DNA from: Linum tenue
Taxonomy: Eukaryota > Streptophyta > Magnoliopsida > Malpighiales > Linaceae
Assembly (NCBI GenBank): GCA_946122785.1
Contig: CAMGYJ010000011.1
Coordinates: 43,426,513-43,490,512 of the forward strand
Length of the DNA: 64,000 nt
Reading direction: 5' to 3'
Shown: positions 32,558 through 44,843 of the stretch, piece after piece
How the letters are laid out: the number at the start of each line of letters is the position of its first letter
Numbering within the stretch: position 1 is the first letter of the stretch
Position numbers and translations under genes: made by a program
The notes under the pieces: generated by a model
Databases searched by the model: none
Seen by the model: only the letters and a program-made list of their open reading frames with translations
Told to the model about the DNA's origin: nothing

Positions 32558-33880
32558 CTACATGATCTCCTTCCTCAAGTTGACCCATCTTGGCACAAAC
32601 ACCCGCTCTCCCTTGGTCACGATGAGCTCATCTTTCATCCAAAACCGACGAGTCTTACCTTGCTCGATGTAATCCGCTACGGTTTTGGCGAAGGGGTCAT
32701 GGCCAAGGCCTTCCACGATGCGCTCCTTCAAAGGGAACACGGGCTGGATGATGCTTGAGGCTACACACTTGCGGCTAAGAGCATCGACAATGGAGTTCTC
32801 CTTGCCTGGATTGTACTCCATCACGAAGTCGAACTCGGCCAGAAAATCTTGCCACCTCATTTGTTTAGGGGTGGGCTTCTTCTGCGTCTTCACTACTAAC
32901 TTTGACCCCAACAAGTAGTGCATCCACGTGTGCAAGCAATGCACCACGACCGTCATCTCCTTATCTTGGACCGTGTATAGCCTCTCCGTCTCGTTGAGCT
33001 TCCGACTCTCGAAGGCAATGGGATGCCCATCTTGCATCAAAACACCACCAATCGCGAAGTCGGATGCATCGGTCTGCACTTCGTAGGCCAACGTCGGATT
33101 GGGGAGCACGAGCACGAGCTCCTTCATCACCGTTGCCTTCAAGGCCTCAAATGCTTCTTGACACCTTTTCGACCAATCCCAAGCCTTGTTCTTCTTCAAG
33201 AGATCCGTCAAGGGTGCTGCAATATTGGAGTAGCCCTTGATGAACCTTCATTAGTAATTTGCAAGGCACCTTCGTAGGCGGCTCCCATTCTTGGATTGCC
33301 TTCACCTTCGCCCCATCCATCTTCAACTTGCCTCCACCTATGATGTGCCCCAAGAATGGAACCTGTGTGGCGGCAAAAGTGCACTTCTCCCTCTTGACAT
33401 ACAACTCGTTGTCACGAACTATGGAACCTTCGTAGGCGGCTCCCATTCTTGGATTGCCTTCACCTTCGCCCCATCCATCTTCAACTTGCCTCCACCTATG
33501 ATGTGCCCCAAGAATGGAATCTGCGTGGCGGCAAAAGTGCACTTCTCCCTCTTGACATACAACTCGTTGTCGCGAAGGACTTGGAACACTTGACGTTGGC
33601 GCTCGGCATGCTCATCGAGTGTTTTGCTGTATACTACGATGCCATCCAAGTACACCACGACAAATCAATCCAAGAATGGCTCGAACACTTGATTTATCAA
33701 AGTGCAAAATGTGGTTGGTGCGTTGGTAAGACCAAAATGGCATACAAGAAACTCGTAAGAGCCATACCTTGTCACACAAGTTGTCTTTGGCTCGTCGCCC
33801 TCTGCTATCTGCACTTAATAGTAGCCCGAACGAAGATTAAGCTTGGTGAATCACATCACATCTCCAAGCTGGTAGAATAA
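32558..33880 (-). pseudogene. Chromovirus RT C-terminal half and RNase H
   Basis: RNase H with linker (32558-33211) reads QTDASDFAIGGVLMQDGHPI, FESRKLNETERLY and ends EFDFVMEYNPGKENSIVDAL. The RT catalytic box at about 33640-33658 reads YLDG where active elements have YLDD, a loss of a metal-binding Asp. A 158-bp tandem duplication (33268-33583) repeats RT thumb residues and breaks the frame. Confidence 0.85.
33268..33583. repeat. 158-bp tandem duplication within RT
   Basis: Copies start at ACCTTCGTAGGCGG 33268 and 33426 and differ at about three positions. 158 is not a multiple of three, so the duplication shifts the reading frame. Confidence 0.9.
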
Positions 33881-35194
33881 GTCGACAATGTTGGGAATCA
33901 ACCACTTGTTCTTCACCGTCAACTTATTGATGGCTCTATAGTCGATGCACATACAAAACGACCCTTTCTTCTTCTTTTGGAACAACACCGGTGCTCCAAA
34001 AGGTGACTTCGATGTCCTCATGTAGCTTGAATCCAACAAGTCCTTGAGCTGCCTCCGCAACTCTTCTATCTCTGGTGGGGCCATGCGGTATGGTGCTCGC
34101 GAAGGTGGCTTCGCTCCTGACTCCAACTCAATCTTGTGGTCCACCTTTCTTCTTGGTGGTAGCTTCTTGGGTAACTCTGATGGCATCACATCATCGAATT
34201 CTTCAAGCACACCTTCAATGATGTGAGTTGTGGTTTCCGTCGAGCCTCCTTCTTCCTCCATCTTCAAGGACACAAGAAATGTTGGCTCATTCTTCTCGAA
34301 CCCCTTCAATACCTGCATAGCGGACAAAGCACTATGGGGGCCATCTTCTCTTAAGAGATGAACCGCATGGAACTTCCCTCCCTTCTCCAAGCACATTGTG
34401 TTGGAGTTGGGCTTCAAGAGCACTCCCTCCTTGTCAAGGAAGTTGATACCGAGGATGACTAGGTGATCGTCCATGGTGACGACGGAAAAGTCGATGAGAC
34501 CTTCCCACTCGCCAAGCTTCACTGGCATGTTGTGAGCAACTCCATGGATCGGGATGGACTCCGAAGGGGTCGCCTTGAGCCACCCTTGCCCCTTCTCGTA
34601 GGCAATACCCAGTCGGTCTGCCTCCTCGATGCGAAGCAAGTTGTCCGTGGCACCGGTATCCACCAAGGCTTTTGACTCACCTTGCATGAATTGGGCCAGA
34701 ATGTAGCACCTCTCACGCTTGCTCTCCTTGATGTCGGTCTTCACCTCGCCAAGCTTGCAGGTTGAGCCAAGCTTGGCCTCCACTGCCTTGGGCTCTTCAT
34801 CTTGAGCTTCCATGGTCGCCAATCTCGCCTTCCTTGGGCCATATCGCACTCGATTTGGTCCATCGCAAAGGAAACAAGATACGAGTTTTGGTTCGTAGTA
34901 CTTACCCCCTTTGCTTGGGCTAGCATGTTGTTGTTGAGTGCGAGTGCCCTCCTTGAAAGGCCGTTTTTGTTCTCCACCCTTGTTGGGCTTTGAACTCTTC
35001 TCCTTGGTGTTGCTCTCTTTTCTTTTGTACTCGACAAAAGACTCCGCCATGACCATGGCAGTTGCAAGGTCTTGCACTCCTCGATGTTGCATCCCCATCT
35101 TGGCCCACGGTTTCATCCCATCAAGAAAGCTGTGCATGGCCTTCTTGCCCGTGATGTTCGGGATCTCTAGAAGTAGCTCCGAGAATTCCTTCAC
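33851..35194 (-). pseudogene. Chromovirus Gag C-terminus, protease and RT N-terminus (447 codons open)
   Basis: The single open frame contains a gag tail ([17 protein letters not shown], lysine-rich linker), a knuckle remnant [16 protein letters not shown] lacking the final His/Cys, the protease motif [12 protein letters not shown], then the RT start [34 protein letters not shown] and [16 protein letters not shown]. It runs off at LGDVM, where the RT palm continues out of frame. The protease DTG is intact; the knuckle is not. Confidence 0.85.
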
Positions 35195-35347
35195 ATATTC
35201 TCTAATTCCACCCCTCTAGGTGATTCTTCTTAACCTGGAAAGGGCTTCAAACTCCACGTTCTGCGGATAGAACTGCCTCTTGATTTCTCTATTGAAATCA
35301 TCCCTCGTTGTCATCACACATGTACCCGTCTCAACGTCTGCTTCACA

Positions 35348-36048
35348 TCACCTCCACCACACCATAGCAATATCAACCAAGTAAGGTGGAGCGGTACAAA
35401 GTTTTACCTCATCCTCTTGGATGCTAGATGCCTTGAAGTATTGCTCAAGACTCCAAAGGAAGTTCTCTAACTCCCTCGCGTTCTTTGAACCTCCGAAGTT
35501 CTTCGATCTTGGAACATCAACACGTGGGACAAATTTCACCAGGACTGGTCCTCTAGCCATGGCTCTCTTCACGAGAGTGACCTCACTCTTGAGGTCTGCA
35601 ATCTCCTCCTTCACGCCGACCAGCTCAGCCTAGACATGCTCTTTCACAACTTCAATTGTGTTGTTCATGGAGTCAGAGATGGTGTTGGTGATGAGGGCCA
35701 CAAGATCTTCTCGCAGTCCATCATGGCCGATCTCCAAGATCGATAACCGAGCATTCATTCCTTGAACATCGCTTTGAACTTGGGCGAAGTTAGCTCCCAA
35801 ATCCTCGTTGGCGGTGACATCTTCGGCTTCACCTCCATTCTAGAGACTCGCTTCTCTAAAGACGCCAAAGGATCACGAGTGCTCGACGTACCTTTCGGCC
35901 TCGAGATCTTGGTGGGATCTCTTCCACGTTTCTTCTCACCATCAGTAACACCACCATATGATCCCGACATTTTTGGTGAGACTCTTCCTTGTCGTTTGGC
36001 TATTGCTTCTTCTTTGCTAGCACCAAGCCAAACCAGGTTCTGATACAA
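35348..36048 (-). pseudogene. Chromovirus Gag N-terminal fragments
   Basis: Frames 35755-36048 (begins MYQNLVWLGASKEEAIAK, then a coiled-coil-like stretch around SLEKRVSRMEVK) and 35348-35614 (FGGSKNARELENFLWSLEQY, ends IAMVWWR) are consecutive parts of Retrotran_gag separated by stops. The first begins two bases inside the right LTR junction and overlaps the primer-binding site, so its true start is uncertain. Confidence 0.75.
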
Positions 36049-36050
36049 CC

Positions 36051-36445
36051 TGTCACAACCTTACTCTCGGTCGTGCGGCCTTAGCTCTCAAATCTGTTAG
36101 AGAACGAAGCAGCCTTCTCTCAAGCTCACAAGCAAGCAAAGAAAAGCACGAAGACAAAGAAAGTGGGAGAAACCTCTAGTGTGTATTGCTCTAAAAAATG
36201 TGGGAGATGACTCCTTATATATGCCTCTCCTCATACAAAACATCAATGCCCTTAATTATGTTCATCTCCATTACTACACCCCATTAAGTCCCCCATAAGG
36301 CACTCTACTAATGTCACCCATTATGTGACTCATAAGTGCACCATTAAGCTCTCATTTCGGTGGAGAATCCTAGGAGCATCTCTATGCTTCTAGTCTTCCA
36401 TACGCGCCACATGTGCAACCGCCATGTCATCTGCCACATGTGATA
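36051..36445 (-). repeat. Right LTR (5' LTR) of the chromovirus
   Basis: Runs from TGTCACAACC to CACATGTGATA on the plus strand. A TATA-like element lies near 36213-36220 (minus strand). Confidence 0.88.
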
Positions 36446-36450
36446 CCTCC

Positions 36451-38518
36451 CATTGGGAACCAAACACATAGCATCTCAATTGCTTTGGTTTCGATTAAAA
36501 TCAAAGAACACGTAAGTAACCAATAACAAACCATAACACCTAGCTAAGTAAATACTCGTCAACAACAGCGTGTCACCAAATTAGATTTTTTTCATCTGAT
36601 CTTCATGCTTCTTGTTGTCTTTTCTTACTCTGTTTATGGACTTCCCAAACTATATGTTTGTATTTTGGTTTTTTTGGTTTATCTAAACCAAACCAAAACT
36701 TTTATGAGACTTGTCTATTTTTGGTTAACCAACACCAATAAATCTCTTAGCGATTTTGACTAATTTTAAAAATATGTCCAATCTCATTTTGAGTCTTTCA
36801 TACTTAATGATCAGGTTAGCCAAAGAGAAAGTAAACGATTCTCAGCTTTCAACAACGGAGGTGATGATTATTGCCAACAAGGAGAGAGTCTTGCTAAGGC
36901 CTAAGATAGACATGAAATGTTGGTTGGTACACATGAGATACCTTATTGGCTACTGCCTTTTCCAGCTACACAAATGTGATCGATGAGACATGCATGCTGA
37001 ATGAATATGGCTATGGCAAATGGAAAGGCGACCAACCACTGTATTCTATTATTGTACGATCAAAAGAGATTTGATCACATCATGACAATGTGTTTGTTTT
37101 TTGCTAGCTAGCTAGCTAGCTAAGGGATGACACAAAAGCCCCCCACAAGCCACAACGCACTGCCTGCCTTAGTACCTCTCCTCTCCTAGCTAGCTTCAAT
37201 AATGGGAGGATAACGAAATAGCTCAAAAAATTAGTTTTTTTAAAATTTTAATAACTAGAGTTATTGATATGAGTTAAATTATTCATCTTATATCACAAAT
37301 ACTCATTCCGTATTGAATTGTAATAATTCATGACCAATTGTGTGGTGGCATATGGAATGAAATCATGAATGTTGCAAAGAGAAGAAATCATCGTAAAGAA
37401 TAGGACTTGTCTCAAGTTGGCTACAACTTTAACCTTTCTCTTAACTTATTTTTTCCCAGGCCCAAAAGCCGAAAGCTCCGGCCCGCCTGCGTTGCTTTAA
37501 CCCTGTGCCTTTCTTTACCCGTTGGCTGGCTGTTTCGTTGCTCGTTCTGCTCTTTGAATTTTCCAAAAGTTGTTGCTATAAAATAAAAGCGCACATTATT
37601 TTGATATATTTCCTTCCTTTTGAGCACGATGGGTTGGATTTTGCCAAACTCGAACTCAAATTCATGGGTATATCTATAAGAAAAACTCGGGGTAAAATCT
37701 ATTCGATTTGAGTTTCTCAAACCCAATCCAACCCGCTGGGTATCCGCAGGTTTATGAATACCATGGGTTATGTGATAAAAATGCAAAATGACAAGTTTCT
37801 ACCAAAATAAAAGTCTAACATAATTCTTCCTATACAAATTATCTAAACAAAAAACACAAATATAAAGCATACAAGCAAATCACAAAGTATCCATATAAAT
37901 TGTTTAACATTAAAAATAAACAACCATAAACAAACATGATTAATGGAAAGCTTCATCCTCCTTGTCAACTAAGCTTCTTCACTCTCCACTCCATAATATC
38001 AACTTCATTCTACACAATTAGGAAAAACAAATTAGATATGTCTCCACAAACATAAGGAAGATTAGTTGATTAAAGAAGATTAGTATGGGGAATGCCCAAT
38101 GGGAAGTGGGCAAGGGATTCTTGGTTGGGGACGGGTTGAATATAGCTAAACCCGAATCCAACCTACCCATAAAATAGTAAATAAGTTTAAACTCGAACTC
38201 AGCCCATAATCCATCAATATAGATTTTATCCGCGTTGACCGGATTGGATGGGATAGGATACTCGTGCGTTCGGGTTATGTTGTCATCCCTATTTTTAGGG
38301 GGTGAAAAATGAAAAAAAGAGAACATTAGCCTAACAGCGTAGAAACGTTGGCCATGGCCCAAACACTGCCCGACTTTGAGAGGTAAGGGTGGGCCCAAAC
38401 ATGCACACCATGTGAACTTGTTTAGTACCAGGGCACCCACGACTGATGACTTCAGATAGGCATTAGAGAAGCATTTTGGTGATTCGTTCTAGTTTTTTTT
38501 TTAACAAAAGATTAGAGA
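36451..38518. other. Intergenic DNA with a possible hAT-like relic
   Basis: No gene. Near 37620-38300 there are ACCCG/GGGTA-rich words and a terminal GGTTATGTTGTCATCCCT (to about 38292) like those of the hAT-like copies at 8251 and 53349; the left end could not be found. A (GCTA)n run lies at about 37105-37121. Confidence 0.4.
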
Positions 38519-38792
38519 TTAGATTTTGGGTAAATTGCAAGTTTGGTCACTGCGATTACAAAAAATGTTCATGTTTAGTCACCAAAAATATTTAAACAAG
38601 ACTTAAAGCAACAAAATCTCAACTTGACAAATTAAAAAAAAAAAATTCTCTCTCTGAAACTAGGGTTCGAAGAGAGCTGTGAGTTCGGTCGATGGTCGCC
38701 GCACATGGTGCCCTCGCTAACTGGGCGCAACTGTTTGGAGTCGGCGAGTCTAATAATTTCAGTATGTTGCTCCGGATATCGTTAATGGATCT

Positions 38793-39700
38793 TTGGTTAT
38801 CCCACAAGTGTTGAGGGAGGAAGATGCTACGCGATGGAGAAACGCACTGGTAGGGCAGTTCCTTTCCCCAACACTAGATATTGAGCAAGTGAGAAGCTGG
38901 GCACACCGATTCTGGGGGCGCGACGGGAGGGTAACAGTTTCTCATTTTGGGGATAATATGTTTCTCTTTCAATTCTCTGATCCAGACACCAGTACTTGGG
39001 TGTTCGAAAACGGTCCCTGGCACTATAATAATAATCCTCTTTTTCTTCGTCGTTGGGTTCCAGGGATCCAGATGGTCAAAATGACCTTGAAATCTCTTCC
39101 GATCTGGGTTTGTCTCGGTGGTTTGCCGCTTGAGTATAGTACTGCCGAGAGTTTGAGCAGAATTGCAAGTATGCTAGGTACTCCGTTGTGGATGGATCAT
39201 GCAACAAGGTTGGGAGCCCAAGCGGGAATTGCCCGAGTTTGTGTGGAGATCTCTGTTGTTTTGACTTTCCTGACACAATTAGTGTCACCTCAGAAGGGGA
39301 AGGGCCATTGTTTCTGGTGGTAAGTTACCTTCATGTTCCATTGCTTTGTAAGCAATGTAAGGAGTTTGGGCACTGTGAGGGGCAGGGACAAGAATGTAAA
39401 GCAATGTAGGTTATCATAGGAAGGGAGCTAGTCAGGGTAGAAACCATGACATATGAGGTTGCTTGGGTAACTAAGGCTGCTAGTTCGTCAGGTAAAGTTC
39501 ATTCTAATGCAGAAGGACTAGTTCCAGTAGCTAGCTTGATCAGTAAGGAGGATAGTGGAGTTTCTCTTACCATTGAAGGAGGTCCAATTCCAGTAGTTGG
39601 CTCAACTGTAGGAGGTCCAGTTCCAGTATTTGGCTCACCGATTGAAGGAGGTCCAGTTCAGTTAGCTGGCTCAACTGCAGGAGGTCCAGTGGCTAGCTAA
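38793..39700 (+). pseudogene. LINE ORF1: DUF4283 and zinc knuckle
   Basis: A 176-codon frame carries a DUF4283 domain: VREEDATRW-like start, FLFQFSDPDTSTWVFENGPW, LPIWVCLGGLPLEYST and ARVCVEI. In plant LINEs this region binds RNA. After a frameshift near 39250 come the knuckle CKQCKEFGHCEGQGQEC and a Gly/Pro/Val-rich repeated tail (39575-39695) with four copies of GGPV-type units of about 33-36 bp. It is broken by a frameshift and stops. Confidence 0.8.
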
Positions 39701-39933
39701 TCAAGGGAGAACTTTGCTGCTACAAACCTGGGTACTCCCCCTAATCTCTCTTCGGGGAAGATAATTGATGAGGATGGGTTCCAGCTTGTTACAAGGAAGG
39801 GAAAGGGGATTGCATTTGACATAGCTCTTAGAGTCCCTTCCTCTACTATTCATGCTCGGGTGCCTCTTAATGCCCGTGGTCAAACTTTGGTTATACGAGA
39901 CTCTCCTAAGAAGAGGAGGGGCAGAAAACGTAA

Positions 39934-42900
39934 ATGAAGTTTTTGAGTTGGAATCTCAGAGGGTTCAATGCCCATGAGAAGCATAGATATATTAGTAAAC
40001 AGTTAATAAAGTTGAATATTGATTTTGCAGCAATTTTAGAAACTAGAGTTCTAGAAAAGAATGCTGAAGATATTATACATCGTCATTTTAGCTCTTGGAA
40101 GCATTTAGACAATTATGATCATTCAGCTTCAGGCAGGGTTTGGCTATTCTGGAAGCCTAGTTTGAAAGTTCATCTAGTGAAAATGGGGGAGGATTTCATT
40201 CAGGTCAGGGTTGAAAGGTTATCAAAGTGTGTGGTCACAGCTATATACAGTCCAAACAAGGCATGTGAGAGGCTTGCATTGTATTCTGAGTTAATGCCTT
40301 GGAAAGTTATAGGGGAGCCTGGTGTTTTTATCGGTGATTTCAACGCAATTGCTGATATTATGGAAGCTTCTAATGCTTTTGTTATGAATCAAGGGTGGTT
40401 GGATTTCAAAGAATAGATCATAAGGTGTTTGGCTCGAAGTTTACATGGTGGAACAATCAGTCTGCAAATCCCATAGATAAGTGGCTTGACCGTTTTTCTT
40501 GTGAATGAGGAGTGGCTGCTTTCTTTTCCTCAGAGTTTAGCTAAAACCTTGGCTCATGGCGTTTCAGATCACTGTGGTTTGGTTATGGATTGGACTCCCT
40601 TGGTAGGCTCTCTACCTAAGTCTTTTAAGTACTTCAAGTACTGGCGTAAGCATCCTCAGTACTCATCTCTTTTGGAAGAAGCTTGGGGTGAGCCAGCTAG
40701 GGGTCTACCCTACCAACAATTCTATAGAAAGTTAGCTGCATTCAAAAACAGGTTGCGGAAGTTGAATCGTACTGAATACTCAGACTTATCTAAAAGGACT
40801 AGGGAAGCAGAGTGAGCTCTTGAACAACAACATCAAGAAGTTCTTCTTAATCCATATGTAAAAAATGCACAGAAGGAGCTTGAACTGGCTACTCTATGTC
40901 ACGAATTGCTTGTGGCAGAAGAGAGTTTCTTTTGCCAGAAGTCCAGAAGTTAGGAGTATTCAGGAAGGGGATGCAAACACAACCTACTTACATGCTATGC
41001 TGAAAATTAGGAATCATAGACAGACTATTATGAAGCTGATTCGGGATGATAATACAGATGTTACATATATGAAGGAAATGGGTGAAGAGGCAGTAAGGTT
41101 TTATAAGAAGCTTTTGGGGGAGGTTGATCAAGAAGTTAAGGATTTCCAACAACAGTTGAGGCAGAGATTATATTCAGATGGAGTCCAAATTCTATTAGCT
41201 CCAGTTACAAGGGAGGAGGTCAGGGAGGTCTTCAAGAAAATTCCAAATGATAAAGACCCTGGTCCGGACGGTTTCACGGCTGAGTTCTATAAGTCTGACT
41301 AGAATGTGGTTGGAAAGATGGTTGAGGATGTGGTGCTGGAATTTTTTCAAACAGGGGTAATGCCACAACAGGTAAATTCTACTATCCTAACCTTAATACC
41401 TAAGGTGGTTAAGCCAGATAAAATGAAAGATTTTCGTCCCATATCATGTTGTAATGTGCTCTATAAGGGTATATCAAAGCTTCTTTCCAATAGATTAGCA
41501 GTTTTTCTTCGTATGGTTATCAGTAAGTCCCAATCAGCCTTCATAAAAGGGAGGTTGATTAGTGACAATATTTTGATGGCTAGTGAACTTGTCAAGGATT
41601 ATCATAAACAGAATACTACATCAAGATGTATCCTCAAAATTGATCTCATGAAGGCTTTTGATTCGGTTAACTAGTCCTTTCTGCTTAAAATGCTTTTAGC
41701 TATGGGATTCTCAGAGTATTTTGTTAGGCTTATTGAGGCTTGTGTGACAACTCCAAAGCTTAGTGTATCTTTTAATGGAGGTCTGTGTGGCTACTTTTCT
41801 GCTGGAAAGGGTCTCAGACAAGGAGACCCTCTTTCTCCTTATTTATTCATAGTGGTAATGGAATATTTCTCTTGTCTCATACACAAAGTAGCTACTGACA
41901 ACCAAGTACCCTATCATCCCAAATGAAAAGAACTAGGGATCACCCATCTTTGTTTTGCATATGATCTCCTAGTGTTTGCAAATGGATCAATTAGATGGGT
42001 GGTTGGTATACAAAGAGTTCTTGCACAATTTTATACTGAATCTGGACTTCATTGTAATCCTGCAAAGTGCCAGCTATTCCTGATAAAGAACGGTAGTGGA
42101 TCTCATCTTTTACTGGTTTTCCACTAGGCAGTTTACCTGTGCGTTATCTTGGATTACCACTCAATTCAGGTAAGCTTTCCTCTGCTGATTGCTCAGTGCT
42201 TGTTGATAAAATTATGCAGAGAATTAGAACCTGGCAAGCAAAAAAACTCAGTTATGAGGGTAGGTTGCAATTGGTGTCATATGTTATTACAAGTAATATG
42301 CAATACTAGATGGCCTTATTCTTGCTACCACAAAGAATTCTAAAATAAATTGAAAAAAATATGTAATCAATTCTTGTGGGGTGTTGGTGGGTCGAGTAAG
42401 AGGAAGAAAGCATTGGTGGCATGGTCCTTAGTGGCCCTGCCAAAAGCTGAAGGAGGATTAGGGATAAGGGATTTCAAAAAATGGAACCAGGCCTGTGTAG
42501 TTCGTCACATATGGAATCTGTTGGCTGCATCTGGCTCATTGTGGGTTGCGTGGGTGAGGAAGTATAGATTGAAGCTTAATTCCATATGGGATATTGCAGA
42601 TCGGTCAGTAGGAACATGGATTTGGCGGAAAATCTTGAAATGCAGGTCAGGGGTCAGATCTCATATTTCTGGCAGTGGTAATGAACTTGCCTGGGATTGA
42701 AAGATTTTGCCTAAGTATTCTGTTAAACTTGTCTGGCAAACCATAAGAAACCCTCTTCCCCCTTTTGATGGCATAAGGTTGTTTAGGGTAAGCCATCTAG
42801 TCCTAAAGCACAGTCTATTATTATGGCTTGTTGTGATGAATCGGATTGTTACAAAAAAACAAGCTTGTAAGCTGGGGGTTGGCTGGAGAATGCTCATGTG

Positions 42901-43223
42901 TTCTTTGTCCAGGTGGAGAAGAGTCTCGTGATCACTTATTCTCTGACTGCCCTTACAGTAGACATGATTTGTCTACAATCTTGTTTCGTTTCTGCAGGTT
43001 CCTAAGCTTCAGCACCTGGTCAGAACACTTGAGCTGGGCAGTTCGACAATGGTCTAGTGGTACAAGGCCAAAATGTGAAGGCAAATTAAGATGGTCTATG
43101 TGTATTAGTTATGTATATCGAGAACGATGTTGCAGAACCCATGATGTTGTTATTTGCTCCCCCAGTAAGCTAGTTGGCAGGATTGAAGAAGAAGTGAAAT
43201 GGATTCTCGTAGCCAAGCTCTGA
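39934..43223 (+). pseudogene. LINE ORF2: APE endonuclease, reverse transcriptase, zf-RVT
   Basis: Starts MKFLSWNLRGFNAHEKHRY (endonuclease; catalytic ETR and IGDFNAI present to 40416). RT segments follow: PNDKDPGPDGFTAEFYK (to 41302), DFRPISCCNVLYKGISKLL, SQSAFIKGRLISDNIL and LKIDLMKAFDSVN (41306-41674). GLRQGDPLSPYLF is at about 41811-41850. The active-site FADD box reads FAYD at about 41950-41965. A zinc-binding zf-RVT remnant is at 42846-43223. In-frame stops interrupt it at 40814, 41300 and 41672 among others, two where Trp is conserved (TGG to TAG). It is inactive. Confidence 0.87.
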
Positions 43224-44843
43224 AGTTGTGATGATGTTGTTTTTACATACTTTAGTATATAGCTACTGATTTGGTTATGTACTGGTTGTACTTGGAGAGG
43301 GGGTTTGCAGTTTGCAACTCCGGTGCTTAATGAAATTATTTATTAACCATAGAAAAAAAATTAATTTCGTTCATGGTCACTAAATTTAGTAAAACAGTCC
43401 AAGTTTGGTCACTCTCCGTTAGTCTTCGTCCGTCTACATTAATTGAGACCGTTATGTGCTGACGTGGCAGACAAAATCGTCTAGTCAACCTCATTTAACC
43501 CAAATTGATGAAACCCGACCCGCCACATCAATAAAACTCGCCATGTCACCTTACCCAACTCAACCCAACCCTTGAACCAATCCGACCCATAAATTGACCT
43601 ACTCAAACAAAATAAGGATCTATCCATTTTCTTTTCCAGATCTAAAACCTATCTCATCTCTAGTTCTTTCATTTTCATGACAGCTAATTAAATCACTTCC
43701 AACACATAAAGATGGGGAAATTGAAGAACACTTTGCACTAGCTAATTAAATCACTTCCAACCGTCCTAAGAGTAGTCAAGCCTCTTCCTTTCCACCCCTC
43801 CTCCTGCGCTTCCATATCAACATGGAGCCTCTCCCAGCGATTCGAGGGAAGATGTTCTTTTGGAAAAAGGTCAAAGCTGGAGTCATCCACACTCGGGAAG
43901 AAAATCGCCAGTTGGGATAATGTATCAGAAGGAGAGTGAAGAGGGCGGCACAGCCCACAAGGATTCATCAATTCCATTAGATGCTCCTCCTACCAAACCC
44001 CGATCAAACTTCGCTTTGGTCCCAACCCAGCCCATTCTGCTCCTACCCGCCACAAGAAGCCATCAAATCCTGGGAGCTAATGTCCTGCCTCGTTCCCATC
44101 GACAGACGACAGCTTCCGCCTCTCTCCTCTTCCTCCATCCCGAATGGACCCAGTTGATGAAATCACCCCTTTCTCCAAACCGAACTTCCCTAAACCGCCA
44201 CCGCCACAGTAGAAACCGCAAAAGGAATCCCTGAGTTTGATTTTGATGGAGGGATTCGAGGAGCTCTGCCCTCCCATCGAGAAAATTAGAGGGAAAATGA
44301 TGCTAGGCCTTTGCCACCTTCATATCTAGGTCTCTGCCGGAGAAAAATGAAGGAAAAGGCGGTAGTACCTTTTGGTACTTATTGTGGCGGCGGCGGCCGC
44401 CGCGATTATTGCGACGACCGGGTGAGGCATCATTTGGGCTGGTTGTTGAACGAATGGTAAGAAAAATGAAGAACTAGAGAGAATAGTTTTCAGATCTGGA
44501 AAAGAAAGTGGATAGATCCCTATTTTGTTTGAGTAGGTCGGTTTATGAGTTGGTTCAAGAGTTGGGTTGGGCGGTGTAAGGTGACATGGTGAGTTTTAAT
44601 GACGTGGCAGGTCAGGTTTCACCAATTTTTGGTTAAATGAGGCTGACTAGACGATTTCGTCTTCCACGTCAGCACATAACGATCTCAATTAACGGAGACG
44701 GACGGAGACTAACGAAGAGTGACCAAACTTGGATTGTTTTACTAAATTTAGTGACCACGAACGGAATTAAATATTTTTAGTGACTAAACATGAACGTTTT
44801 TAATAATTCCAGTGACCAATGTTGCAATTTACCCTTAGATTTT

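Larger units (their letters stand above)
30732..36445 (-). mobile_element. Chromodomain-bearing Ty3/gypsy retrotransposon (chromovirus)
   Basis: Two LTRs (30732-31169 at left = 3' LTR, 36051-36445 at right = 5' LTR) begin on the minus strand with TGTCACATGTGGC or a close variant. The primer-binding site beside the right LTR (GTATCAGAACC on the minus strand) is tRNA-Met-like. A purine tract adjoins the left LTR. Domains run right to left as gag, protease, RT, RNase H, integrase, chromodomain, which is the chromovirus order. Flanking CCTCG/CCTCC is an imperfect 5-base target duplication. Stops, a frame-breaking tandem duplication and an altered RT active site show it is dead. Confidence 0.92.
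38640..43354 (+). mobile_element. L1-type LINE, nearly full length, decayed
   Basis: Two coding regions in L1 order (a DUF4283/zinc-knuckle ORF1 and an endonuclease-RT ORF2) and an A-rich 3' end (ATAGAAAAAAAATT near 43351). It is inserted in the left terminal repeat of Mutator-like element D. The 5' end is uncertain: an A-run at 38635-38645 precedes the leader. No clean target duplication could be read. Confidence 0.88.
38528..44834. mobile_element. Mutator-like element D with a LINE nested in its left repeat
   Basis: Ends GGGTAAATTGCAAGTTTGG (38528) and the complement at 44834 are flanked by an exact 9-base duplication TTAGATTTT (38519-38527, 44835-44843). The left inverted repeat is cut after about 65 bases and resumes near 43355 as TTCGTTCATGGTCACTAAAT, matching the uninterrupted right repeat (about 44480-44834). 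The inserted DNA is a LINE. Excluding it, the element is about 1.5 kb with a GC-richer interior (43790-44420) and no transposase. Its ends resemble those of element C, so the two are probably related. Confidence 0.85.

Noticed and set aside
36756..36986. 76-codon plus-strand frame
   Set aside because: No conserved residues recognised; lies in AT-rich intergenic DNA.
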